The notes beneath the pieces were generated by a model. That model did no database searches and was not told the origin of the DNA. It worked only from the letters and a program-made list of their open reading frames with translations. From assembly GCA_000181795.3 (NCBI GenBank), contig CM012955.1:6149716-6213715 (forward strand): DNA of 64,000 nt, read 5' to 3'. This stretch comes from Trichinella spiralis (Eukaryota > Nematoda > Enoplea > Trichinellida > Trichinellidae). Position numbers and translations under genes: made by a program. Shown here one piece after another: positions 11,674 to 22,035 of the stretch; position 1 is the first letter of the stretch; every line of letters starts with the position of its first letter.

Positions 11674-14017
11674 TGCATGCTTTTTACATGCAGTTTATTC
11701 AACAGTGTTGCATTTAATTCAAATATTCAAAATGACCATTATTTAAAATACAGTATGAGATTTACTTAAAAGATAATGAAAATATGAAAGTCTATAATTT
11801 GCCGATGGGTACTGTTAGAAACGATTTTCAAGTTTAAATCAATATGAAAACAATATGACAACTGCATCATAGATTTGAAATTAATTCACCATTTTATTCA
11901 ATAAACAAAATATTCTTAGTTCATGCAAAAAATAAAATGCATAACTAACTTCCATATTCAAAATGATATCAAATTTTCAAACTATTTTGAAACTTAAATA
12001 ATTTTGCAAGTACTGTTTAAATAGGTATTTAGGACAATAACAAATGATTTTCGTATTATTCACGTGCATTTATGCTTGAATTACTTGCATATGTTTAAAG
12101 TTTATTGCATTTATGTGAATAAATGTTGATAATATTGAGTAATCAACATAATTTTAATAATAGCTTTGTTGGAAAAACTGGACGCCTTATTGATAGCGTA
12201 ATGCATTATTGCATGCTTGAATTATCAGCATTTTAATTTTCATGTGATTAGAATGTTGCATTCCATTTATTTATTGAGAAATTAAAATTTTAAATATTAA
12301 ATATGAATTGATAATAAAAAACTACATTTCTAAAATTAAGAATATATCTTTATTCATAAATGTTTCATTTCAAACCGCACAGATGTATGCACTGCTTTTA
12401 TTATTGCACGACGCGGCGATGTACTATTTATAGTAAAAAATAAGATTTCAAATTAAACATTATGAAATTAATCGTAAACGCCTTGTTATAAATAATAAAA
12501 CGTTTTTAAACGGATATAAATGAAACTAAAATGGTATTCTTTTTGAATAAATATTTTGAGTTGAGCTCATAAACTGAAAAGTATGATTTAATTCATGGAT
12601 TATCATTTTTTATAAACTTCGTTGAAATTTTCGTAAGTGCTTGGTTGATTGATTGATTGTGCACTATATTCTAAGTGATGAATGTTGAATAATTATGACA
12701 GTTATAATTGATATCTTCCGTTTAATAATTTTGAAAGAAAGCATTAATTATAAAATTCACAATAGTCTACGTTTAATTGCTTTAAAGTCAGCAGTAAAGC
12801 AGTTAAGTCGAATGCAAACGGTCATAGCAAATCTTAAAGCGTTGGTAAATCTTCAAGTTAAAAATTCAGTAAGGATTCACATTTTCTTTTTGTCATAATT
12901 TCAGAAATAACTTCAAATCATATAAAACATATAAAATCCCTTTAAAGATTTACTGAATTGATGAAAAATAAAACTTTCTTTAAGATTTTATAGAAAAGTG
13001 ATTCATTTATAACAATACATTATTAGGAGTAGTGCTATTGTTATAGTAGAAATTGAATTTTAATTATAAAATTAAATCATTTTTATCAATATATATGCAT
13101 TTTCATTCTATTTATTTACATAAATGTTACTTGACAGAACTTTTACTAAATATTACATGATTCCATCATTAATGGCAAACTTGAAAGTAACATTATTTAA
13201 CAATGAAGCTTTATTGCGTTCAGATCTATGCTAATGTCAATTATTTATCTATTAAAAACTAATAATATAAAAATATTATTAGATTAGACATTAATGTGAT
13301 GAAATTTTGTAAATAATTGGAGACACATACTCGTTGACTAAATTAAATTAGTTTTTTCCCCACCAATGACCAATAAATAATTTTAAATAAATTATCTTCC
13401 GTGATCAAGACAAAGCAAGCAAACTTTTATGCTCGCTTAAACATAAACAATAAAAAAATTATAAATTATAAATGTACTTTAAACTATAGAAACAGTAGTA
13501 AAATGCTCCATCCTTACTTTATTAAAGTTAATGAACTGTAAATTGCATAATTTTTAATTACTGACAAATAATCAAAAGTGCTCAATTAACGACTGAAATT
13601 AAACTGCCTTAACAATTAAAAAAAGTAAATTATTAAAATTTGTTTATTGATTCTGAAAACAGCTGTAATAATGGAGATTAATTTGAGATGTTAAACCAAA
13701 TTGCTTCATTGAGTTTTTTATCAGTTGCTACAGCTACAATTTAAATCCAATTAAATATATTTATGTGCGCCTTATAAAAGGCGTTCAGTTTGTAAAAAAA
13801 ATTAATTAAATATTTTTCTTAAGTCATAGAGCTGAAAAGCGTTAAGGTATATATGTTAAAGCAAATGGAAAGAAAAACTAAGGAAGTGATATCTGTAATA
13901 ATCTCGGATATTATAAAAAATACATCAACTGATAGCTTATGAGTGGAAACAGATGTTGTACATTGTTGAATATTTGCATTGTATTTCAATTTTAGCCATT
14001 CCATAAGAAATAAATAA
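11674..14017. other. Divergent intergenic region between cables and the receptor gene
   Basis: This very AT-rich stretch must hold the promoters of the minus-strand CABLES gene and the plus-strand receptor. I could not pick out a specific element. The open frame at 12695-12898 has no family resemblance and I do not treat it as a gene. Confidence 0.6.
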
Positions 14018-14998
14018 ATGGAAAATAAATGTTTTACTCAAGTAAATGTATCTTTAAAAGAAGAAAATGTGTACACGGAAAATAGAGAAAAAATTGTAGC
14101 AACAATTGCAGCAGCTGTTTGTATTATAGCGGTGATATCTATGTTAGCAAGTACTTTTGCATTTTGTGTGCATCTTTGGACACCAAGCTTGAGAAGTCGT
14201 TATTACTTGATGATTATCGTCCGTTGTATGTGCGACTTTTTTAGTGGACTTGCATATATAATATATTTTGCAATAAAATTCACTCACCATCAAAATGCAT
14301 CCAATATTACCACAAACCATTGTTGTATTGAACTTATTCCTTCTTTTTTTTGTCAAACATTCTCAATACTGTTGCTGGTCGCTTCGACAGTTGATCGACT
14401 TGTTGCAGTGCGATTTCCACTTTTCTACAGGAATGTTTCAGTTATGAGGTTTCATGTCCCGTTGCTTTTCAGTATACTACTCCTATCTGCTTCGATTGCC
14501 CTTAGCTTGGCTTTAGCCAGTCATGACAATTGTGCATCTGAGTTTTGCAATATAGATTTGTGCTGGAAATCTTTAACTTTTTCTGTGATAATGCGCAGTT
14601 TTTATCTTTTATTAACTATATCTGTCCTGCTCATTAATTACTCCATTATTTTATTCGTTTCACATAAAGCGCGTGAATATAGATCGAGAAATTTGGTCAA
14701 CATTTTCAGCATCAAATACGGTGAACAGATGCACTTAATAAAAACGCTATCTGGTGTCAACGTTGTGGTCACATTTTCACAAATTACTGGCCGGATATTC
14801 AGCTTTATTTCACTTTTCAAACCTGCCCAAAACATCATGCCGTACCTTAATGCAGCAACTCTGATTCTAGCCACAACAACCGGCTTTGGAAATCTACTCA
14901 TCTATTTGATAACTTGCAAGCAATTTCACGCTGCAGCGAAACATATTTTTGTCTCCAACAAATTTACAAATTCAGTTTTTCCACATTCCTATTACTGA
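14018..14998 (+). CDS. Orphan seven-transmembrane receptor, rhodopsin-like, intronless
   Basis: One exon encodes 326 residues. Seven hydrophobic segments are visible at roughly 26-50, 62-85, 108-130, 147-168, 188-212, 245-265 and 278-303. The third ends in STVDRLVAVRFPLFY, where DRL replaces the usual DRY. The seventh ends in GNLLIYLITCKQF, in the place of NPxxY, followed by a short amphipathic tail. Possible N-glycosylation sites (NVS, NAS, NIT) lie in the N-terminus and first outer loop. The pattern is like nematode FMRFamide/srsx-type orphan receptors. The ligand cannot be told, and either a neuropeptide receptor or a chemoreceptor is possible. The ATG at 14018 is the first in frame. A polyadenylation signal AATAAA is at 15082-15087. 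Lack of introns contrasts with most neighbours. Confidence 0.8.
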   Translation: MENKCFTQVNVSLKEENVYTENREKIVATIAAAVCIIAVISMLASTFAFCVHLWTPSLRSRYYLMIIVRCMCDFFSGLAYIIYFAIKFTHHQNASNITTNHCCIELIPSFFCQTFSILLLVASTVDRLVAVRFPLFYRNVSVMRFHVPLLFSILLLSASIALSLALASHDNCASEFCNIDLCWKSLTFSVIMRSFYLLLTISVLLINYSIILFVSHKAREYRSRNLVNIFSIKYGEQMHLIKTLSGVNVVVTFSQITGRIFSFISLFKPAQNIMPYLNAATLILATTTGFGNLLIYLITCKQFHAAAKHIFVSNKFTNSVFPHSYY

Positions 14999-16465
14999 TT
15001 GAAAATCTTTCAAAATTGAAATGAATTGAAAAATAATTTAGGCAAAGTCTGATCAAATGCAGCACTGCAGATAGGTATAACAATAAATAAATTTATTTCA
15101 ATTCGATCTATTTATTGATTTCTTTTATTAACCTTATGCGGAATTTAATGAATCTATGACTTTATTCTACTGAATAAACAATTGCATAATGACATCATAC
15201 AAAAATTTGAAATATTTGTAATCCATTATCTAAAAATTCAGAAGAACTTGCTTTTTAATAAAAAAGCACGTAGTTTTAATGTTATTTTGTCTAAATTAAA
15301 TAGAATTATACTCAGTTTCTTGAAATGTGGTGATTTTACTTGTTTTCTTTCTATTTTGCGTCACATGCAATGCACCTCTGTGTAATAAAAATAATAGTTA
15401 GATAAAACAAAAGAAAAAAGAAAATTATTAAAATAATATTTGAGCATTCATTTATTTATTAACAATTATTAAGTTTTATTAAATATAATAACTCGTAAGA
15501 GTATTTTCTTTAATTTGTGAGGTGGAGATTGGAAACTTTTAACTTGAATATTAATAAATACAGTATTAATGTCAGTGTTAAGTCATGGACCAAAAAGTAT
15601 ATTTCATTTCGACTTTGATTTCGATATAACATTTCTTTTATAAGATGGCAGCCATAACCTAAGCATTGCTTACTTGAAATTCCTTCGCTGTAACTTTTAT
15701 GCACGCTCTTATGCAAGTAAATTTCTGCTAACTACTAACTGCTTATGAAATTCTGAGGTTTCTGTATCTCATATTTTGCCTTTAGAAAATTTTTACAACT
15801 GTAACACAGAGTTGTTTTTAAGTTAAATTATATTTCTTATAGTTCTGAATATTTATTTTTATACCTAAAAAGTGTCTTTCTCTTGTTTATAGTAAAACTA
15901 ATTTTGAAATATTTATTTTTTGTTGTTCTCAATTAATGAATGTTGCACACATGAATAATGAATAATAATATTGCATGTATGAGTATGCTGTTCATTTAAT
16001 ATTGTTAATGCTACATAAATGTATATTATGTCAAATAAAAGAACAGTGACTATTTCGAATTACAATATTTATGAAATCGCACGCACGAGAGCGCAGCTGT
16101 TCCGCTTAACGTGTGTAACGAACTGAGTTTTTCTATTCTGATGTTGTTTGCGCTAACTCGCCTTTAGCTTATTTGTTCGCGTGAGCCATTGGAGAATTGA
16201 TAACAATTTTTAATCTTCTTAATTCTTAATTTTGATGCCGTGATCGCGCCTAGTGACAGCCATAACTGAATATTTATAGCCATGCAAAATTTAAAGTATA
16301 TCATGTATTGCAGTTGTATTATTATAATTAGTTTTACTTAACATCATATGCTTTAATTTTTGAATAATTAGACATATGTTGATGTTGGGGAATATTGTGA
16401 TTTGAAATTTCTCTTTTTAAGACTGTTTTAATGTAAAGGAAATATTCAAATTTCAACAGGACGAA
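14999..16465. other. Intergenic, with promoter-like block before NDUFS7
   Basis: AT-rich DNA with no recognisable gene. A GC-raised patch at about 16080-16260 is the likeliest promoter zone for NDUFS7. An acceptor-like TTTCAACAG ends at 16459, just before the NDUFS7 ATG. It could be a trans-splice site or the end of a leader intron. Confidence 0.5.
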
Positions 16466-17414
16466 ATGCTGCACGTGAAGATGCGAAATCTACCAATAGC
16501 GTATAGTCGTCTTTCGGCAATTAGGTACTTATTTATTTGCTGAAAATGTTATCGCTTGCAATGTTTATAATTGGCTTACTTTTTATTGAGTTTTTACACA
16601 TTAAACAGTTTGATTTTTCAATGTTAGATTATGTTCTATGAAATATTCATCACAATATGGAAGAATGGATTCCGGTGACCAGCTTCCGTTTGATCCCAAA
16701 GATGTGCTACCGGCAGAGGCGGACAAACCGCCACGAGATATTAGTTGGACAGGAACTCCATTTACGAAAGTGAATAGCGCAGCTGAATACGCATTGGCGA
16801 GAGCTGATGATTTAATAAATTGGGCTCGACGGGTGCGATATTTATGACGACTGTGTTGATTTTTATGTAAAATATTTTTATTTAGGGATCTCTTTGGCCA
16901 TTGACATTTGGTCTTGCTTGTTGTGCAATTGAAATGATGCACTTTGCAGCCCCACGTTACGATATGGACAGATTTGGGATTGTTTTTCGTGCTAGCCCAA
17001 GACAAGCCGATTGCATGATCATTGCTGGAACTGTGACTAACAAGATGGCTCCAGCTTTAAGACGTGTAAATGTTATTTTTATTTGTTTAATGTTCATTAT
17101 TTATGTTGAGTAAACTATTTTAAGATTTATGATCAAATGCCAGATCCTAAGTGGGTAATAAGTATGGGAAGCTGTGCAAATGGAGGTGGTTATTATCACT
17201 ATTCTTATTCAGTTGTACGCGGCTGTGATCGCATAATTCCAGTTGATATATATGTTCCAGGTAATGTCTTTATTACGCCTAGAAAACGATTAATGTTGTT
17301 CATTTCTGCTTTTTAGGCTGTCCACCGTCAGCTGAAGCGTTGTTATATGCTTTCTTGCAGCTGCAAAAGAAAATAAAAGGAATGACTCGGGCGCAGATGT
17401 GGTACCGCCAGTGA
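16466..17414 (+). CDS. ndufs7: NDUFS7, complex I 20-kDa (PSST) iron-sulfur subunit
   Basis: Exons 16466-16524, 16628-16832, 16886-17065, 17125-17260 and 17317-17414 give 225 residues. This subunit passes electrons from the N2 4Fe-4S cluster to ubiquinone in the mitochondrial inner membrane. The mature part is near-textbook: [94 protein letters not shown] and [13 protein letters not shown]. The four cluster-binding cysteines fall at about 99, 100, 165 and 195. Residues 1 to about 30 are basic and Ser/Leu-rich, fitting a mitochondrial import sequence. Introns are 51-103 nt. The gene ends in IWYRR-like MWYRQ, then TGA. AATAAA is at 17488-17493. The gene is nuclear and spliced, not a mitochondrial insertion. 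Confidence 0.97.
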
Positions 17415-18290
17415 ACAAATCAAAGTTGAACTCTTACGAGGAAATATATTGGAGTTTCTGTTTTCTACACTGTAAACAGTATTAGTAAATAAATGTATTT
17501 TATTGATTTATTTTTTGAAAAAAGTTTCATAATACTGAAAAATGGTATTAAAAATATAAATACACAGACAGTACGGTTAACTTTTGTTTTAACAATAAAC
17601 TGCTTATAACAATTTCTACATGTTCCAGGTGAAACTGTATAATTCTAGTGAAATTCCGGTAATAACTGTTTTGTAAATAGTTGAATTTGTAGAATGACGC
17701 TCTATTTGCACATGTGCATGTATGTATGTGTGTATTTGTTCGTTAATTTATTTGAAATATTTGGATTAAACAATTAATTTGTTGGATACAGTTTTTCTAT
17801 TTGTACTTTTTGATCAGAATTGAAATTTACAGTATGTAAAGTAAAAACAATACGAAAAATAGTTCGATTTGTTTATTTTCTTGTGTTCTGATCTTCTGTA
17901 TTTCAGCTCTGATTGTATTAGCTTTTTATATGTTATTATTTGTTTCTCCTTTAATTAGTAAATATAGCTTTGTTTACTGAACGTTAACAGTAATTCTCTG
18001 ATGCAACGATATTTTATCCAGTTTGGTATTCTGTTGGTTATTAATATGTAATAGTAATTGTTGAAAAGCAATTATTTTTCAACAATTATAAATGATTTTT
18101 TTAAATTGAATGTTAAATGTAAATTAGTGAGCCTTGAATGTTTCTGAATTTTACAGTATGCACTGAGTCTGTGAGTTTCTGTTTTACGTAATTGATATTT
18201 GAAAAGTTATTCTTGAAAAATTTTGTAATTGTTTTTGCATTTTTGAGGGCATGATAATATTTTGTTTGTGATTTATAGGAATTAACGAAT
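17415..18290. other. Spacer between NDUFS7 and the next same-strand gene
   Basis: About 870 nt of AT-rich DNA. It holds the NDUFS7 polyadenylation signal and, at its end, an acceptor-like ATTTATAG (AG at 18277-18278) 12 nt before the next ATG. Nothing else is recognised. Confidence 0.6.
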
Positions 18291-19106
18291 ATGAGTCAAG
18301 AACACAGAAGTGAAGACGATTTTGACATCGATGCGGAGTTGAGTCCTTTTTATGAATTTATGTCTAACATACGTTCAGCTCATCCACCAGAGAAGTTTTG
18401 GAGGAAAGTATCCATTCTGTTAGATCCTCGAAGTGAATATCATCGAAATTTGATTCATCTTCTAAATGAAATTCAATTGAAAGTTATGAATGGTGTTCGG
18501 AAAAGCCATGACCCCGCATTTATTATAACACGAAATATGTTCATGGAAGATGTGATTGGCTTTCGGTATTTTAATTGGGGTTTGTCCAGTTATGATCTAA
18601 TCAGTTCGGTATTTTTAATTATGTCCGCTGAAAAGTTTCTTCAGTCAATTGCAAACTCGATCAATGCAAAAGGATGCAATTTTCGTCTAATGGGCAATCG
18701 CAGTTTTTTGGATGTTTTGCATACGACGAAACAGCTTGCTAGAGCTAGCAGTAACGTTTATGAAGATATTCACATATCGGTGATGGTTATTGGCTTGAAT
18801 GACTATTTTCAAGAAAAGGAAAAATTTGACAAACAGTGGAAAAATGGAAGTTTCGATCTGAGCGATTATCCAATTCTCTCTAATGCGGAAGTCCTGCTGA
18901 GTAAAGAAGAAGTGGAAGAAAGTTTCAAAGCATACATGGAAACTGATTTTTCCACCATTTATTATCTGGACAACTTGCGTCAATTGGTCAGTTTCACGCA
19001 AACTTATACTGTCCATATTGCCTTGCAAGAGAGTGAAAATATGTGCGAAATGGTTGCTCGGGAACGGTTGTATATGCCAATGCAAGCTGATGATTCGCCG
19101 CAATGA
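18291..19106 (+). CDS. Unrecognised 271-residue protein, single exon
   Basis: A long ATG-to-TGA frame stands far above the background frame length here and has a balanced, coding-like composition. I do not recognise the family. The product is acidic and soluble-looking: no signal peptide, no clear membrane segment, no zinc finger and no repeats. Candidate landmarks are SPFYEFMSNIRSAHPPEKFW near residue 18, a charged tract around 195-215 (SKEEVEES), and a helical-looking C-terminus with YYLDNLRQLVSF. The tail ends in QADDSPQ. An acceptor 12 nt upstream suggests a spliced or trans-spliced leader, and the frame stays open through the leader, so an upstream coding exon cannot be ruled out. AATAAA is at 19286-19291. 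It could be a lineage-specific gene or a retrogene. Function unknown. Confidence 0.7.
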   Translation: MSQEHRSEDDFDIDAELSPFYEFMSNIRSAHPPEKFWRKVSILLDPRSEYHRNLIHLLNEIQLKVMNGVRKSHDPAFIITRNMFMEDVIGFRYFNWGLSSYDLISSVFLIMSAEKFLQSIANSINAKGCNFRLMGNRSFLDVLHTTKQLARASSNVYEDIHISVMVIGLNDYFQEKEKFDKQWKNGSFDLSDYPILSNAEVLLSKEEVEESFKAYMETDFSTIYYLDNLRQLVSFTQTYTVHIALQESENMCEMVARERLYMPMQADDSPQ

Positions 19107-19569
19107 ATCATTTCTTTTCATTCATCTAATTTCTTATGCATTTTTAAATTAGCTTTTTATATTTTATCAAAAGCATACGTTTATCATTATCACCTCATTT
19201 TATAAAAGCCGTAGAAATGAACATTTTTGCATTTTAAAGTAAGTATATTTATACAGTAGAATTTTTTGCATTTTTAATATACGAGAATAAACATATTCAA
19301 TTGAATAAAACTGAATTGAAAGTTTTCTGTTGAACATTAGTTATCTTAGCACCAGTAAATAAAGGATGAACGTATTCTATGTTCATTGCTAACAGCTTTT
19401 CAAGGAAAAAATAATGTTTATTTCATTCATTCATTTCACAACAACATTTCTTCTGTATGTCATCAATATGAAAAAGAAACATGTGTAAAATTTGAAAATA
19501 AAATTACATTTCACATTTGAAAATGTTTATCAGCAAATTTTCGAGATGATGCCACGTTGTTGTTTTAAA
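19107..19569. other. Convergent 3' intergenic region
   Basis: Two genes end toward each other here. It contains AATAAA at 19286-19291 on plus and, for the minus gene, TTTATT at 19417-19422. No coding signal. Confidence 0.6.
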
Positions 19570-21172
19570 TCAAATCTGTTGCGGATGCAGCTTCGATTTT
19601 GTGAGTTTAAGATATTTCGATACTTCGTCGAAATACTTTTTCATTACATTCTGCTTTTTGCTGTACAGATTGAAATATATACCAATCACAATCACTATTC
19701 CACCAAGAAGATAGCTTAAAAATGTCAGTTGTAAAATAATTTTAACATCAGATTAAATTTAAACGTTGCTCGAACCGGTATGTAAAAGGCTTGGAAAATA
19801 AGATAAACGAAAGGCATACAGTAATCACTTTACGGAATGTTGTCACTGTGATTGCGACCAAAGCGTCAAAACCGTTGATCAGAGTCAAAATGACTTGAAC
19901 GCCGAAATACGAACACACTGCAAACAAGAGCATATCCCGCATAATAAGAGGATTCTAAATGAAAACTACAAATAAGAAGTTCAATGAAGCAATGCCTACT
20001 TGAAACAACTGTTAATTACTTTTAAAGTAAATGATATACCAGCAATCAAGTTACCATTAAGTGCGGTAAAGAATGCGCTGTAGAGAAATGCAATTGAATA
20101 AGTATACGCCATCTGTAAATATGACATTTATCTCTCAGAAAACATATTATCAGTTAAATCGGATAAATAATAAAATCTTTAGCATGAAATTTACAATTTC
20201 GTTATTCTCAGGTGCGTACATTCGCATCGATGCTTCTTGTAAATTGCCAATCACGGCGTCAGAAAACAGTGCCATGCCGACGCATAGAAAACCTCAAATT
20301 GATATTCTATTAGTAATTTTCACTTGATAAATTGATTTACTTGTTTATGCAATTTATATTTTCACATCACCTGTAGAATTGAATTCTGGGTTTACAGCTG
20401 CGTCCGCTAAAGAAAACATAATCAGCCCAACTGTCATGAGCAAAACTGCAATGTAATCATATACAGAATATCGTTTGCCTAAAATAGTTAAATGTACAAC
20501 ATTATATTTACAATTTCTTAATCTCAAACAATGTATGCAAATAGGTATAACAATTTTGCCTTTTAGCATGTGTAAATTTAAACATGTTAAGTAAAAAATG
20601 TTCTACCCTGAATCAATATACCGCCTATCATGACAGGAATCAGTTTGCAACTTTTGAAAACAACTTGCGTTGGATAATTTAAATATCCAACTGCAGCATT
20701 GGAAAATCCAATTGTTCCAAACGATGCCAACGACAAGACGAAGTAAATTTTCAATGGAGTACTGAAAGAATACGGCTTTATTGAAAGCTGCTAATTCTTA
20801 GAAATTTCAACTAACCATCGTCTGCGTTTTGACAAGCAATTTCGCTCGACAATACCAAAAATTGCCATGATAAAAAACTGGACCGTAGTTAAGTAAAAGC
20901 CGAGCGTTCTGAACCCATCAACGGTGAACATCTTCTCCTAAATTGTTCTCGTTCGAACCAAATAAACAGTATGCCAAAAAAACACTGACTTGCAAAATTC
21001 CATAAATCAAATAAAGCAGAAAAACTGCGCTGGCACAAAGTATAAATTGAAATTCTCGACTGAGGAAACCGATGTCCACATTGAATAGTCGAAGTTCTTT
21101 TCTGGGATGAGAACTTTGATTTTCTTCCAACTTCGTTAAGTCAATCAACACATCAAACCCTTTCTCAGTCAT
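19570..21172 (-). CDS. slc35b3: PAPS (adenosine 3'-phospho-5'-phosphosulfate) transporter, SLC35B3/PAPST2 type
   Basis: Eight exons on minus close in frame to 360 residues: 21172-20990, 20937-20816, 20761-20607, 20478-20371, 20292-20195, 20112-20020, 19954-19776 and 19714-19570. The protein carries PAPS from cytosol into the Golgi for sulfation of glycans and proteins. Family signatures in order are FLLYLIYGILQE, FGTIGFSNAAVGYLNYPTQV, FKSCKLIPVMIGG, GKRYSVYDYIAV, FSLADA, ALFSDAVIGNLQE, YTYSIAF, NGFDALVAITVTTFRK, LSFILFSKPFTYRY and GIYFNLYSKKQ. About ten membrane segments are expected. The C-terminus is a polar 30-residue cytoplasmic tail. I chose the ATG at 21172; a hydrophobic extension upstream (to 21250) is open but lacks family similarity. 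The call is SLC35B3 rather than B2 because of the short N-terminus and the LIYGILQ block. Human SLC35B3 is about 400 residues. Confidence 0.92.
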
Positions 21173-22035
21173 GCAAAAATGGTTTATTCTAAACTTTTTA
21201 TAATTAAACCAACATAAATACAACCAAATACTGTGAAAGCAATATTGCAACTGGCAAAAAAAACAACAGAAAAACTTTTTTCAATTACGGTAAGAAAGTG
21301 AAAGTTAAGTTGCATTTTAAGTACTAAAAAGTATCCCCTATGAGATGATATAGTAGATTTATTTTCCTATTTGGAATATATCAAAAATTAAGACATTGTT
21401 ATTACTGTTAAGTAATAATCATGAAATTTAATGTCATGCGCAGCACTTATCAACAGAGATAGGCGCATATGCAAAATATGACTAGGGGCATTTGAATTAA
21501 TTAAACATATAGTATTTACATTAGTATATTTTTTAAAGTTTCTTTTTATAAAAAATTGAACGAAAATTATGTTCTGTTTTTACAAATAGTGATAAAAGCC
21601 TTTTTTGGCTGTGCAATCTGTATATATTACTATTATTGCACCTTTATTTGTAAATTAAATTTATTTCTCTTGAATTATTCATGACTTGTATTCTTTTCTG
21701 AATTTTAATTACTATTAATGCAACATTTCATAGCGTACTTTAAGCATTGTACAGCACTGTAAGCAATGTAAATGATAATAAATGTGCACTTAAATATCAT
21801 TCTGCACACTTTGCATAGAATAAAAGGAGGGATTCAAGGATACAACGGTTCCTTGAATTGATGAACTTAAATAATTGCTTTTTTTAAATGTATAAAATGA
21901 AATATTTTACAAATGACAAGACAATCACAAGCAGAAGGGAGAACTAGTGAAGTTTACCCGAAGGCTTTCACACGCTGAAAAGTAAAAATCATAGCTAACA
22001 ATTAATTAATTAATTTGGAAAACGGAATCAGCAGG
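21173..22035. other. Intergenic between slc35b3 and the punctin-like gene
   Basis: AT-rich DNA holding the 3' untranslated region of the punctin-like gene and the upstream region of the transporter, both on minus. No further gene seen. Confidence 0.6.

Noticed and set aside
12695-12898. 67-codon frame upstream of the receptor
   Set aside because: Composition typical of AT-rich intergenic DNA, and no homology recognised.
16601-17005. Minus-strand 134-codon frame
   Set aside because: It is the shadow of NDUFS7 exons 2 and 3.
18687-19121. Minus-strand 144-codon frame
   Set aside because: It is the shadow of the unrecognised plus-strand gene at 18291-19106, whose frame is longer.
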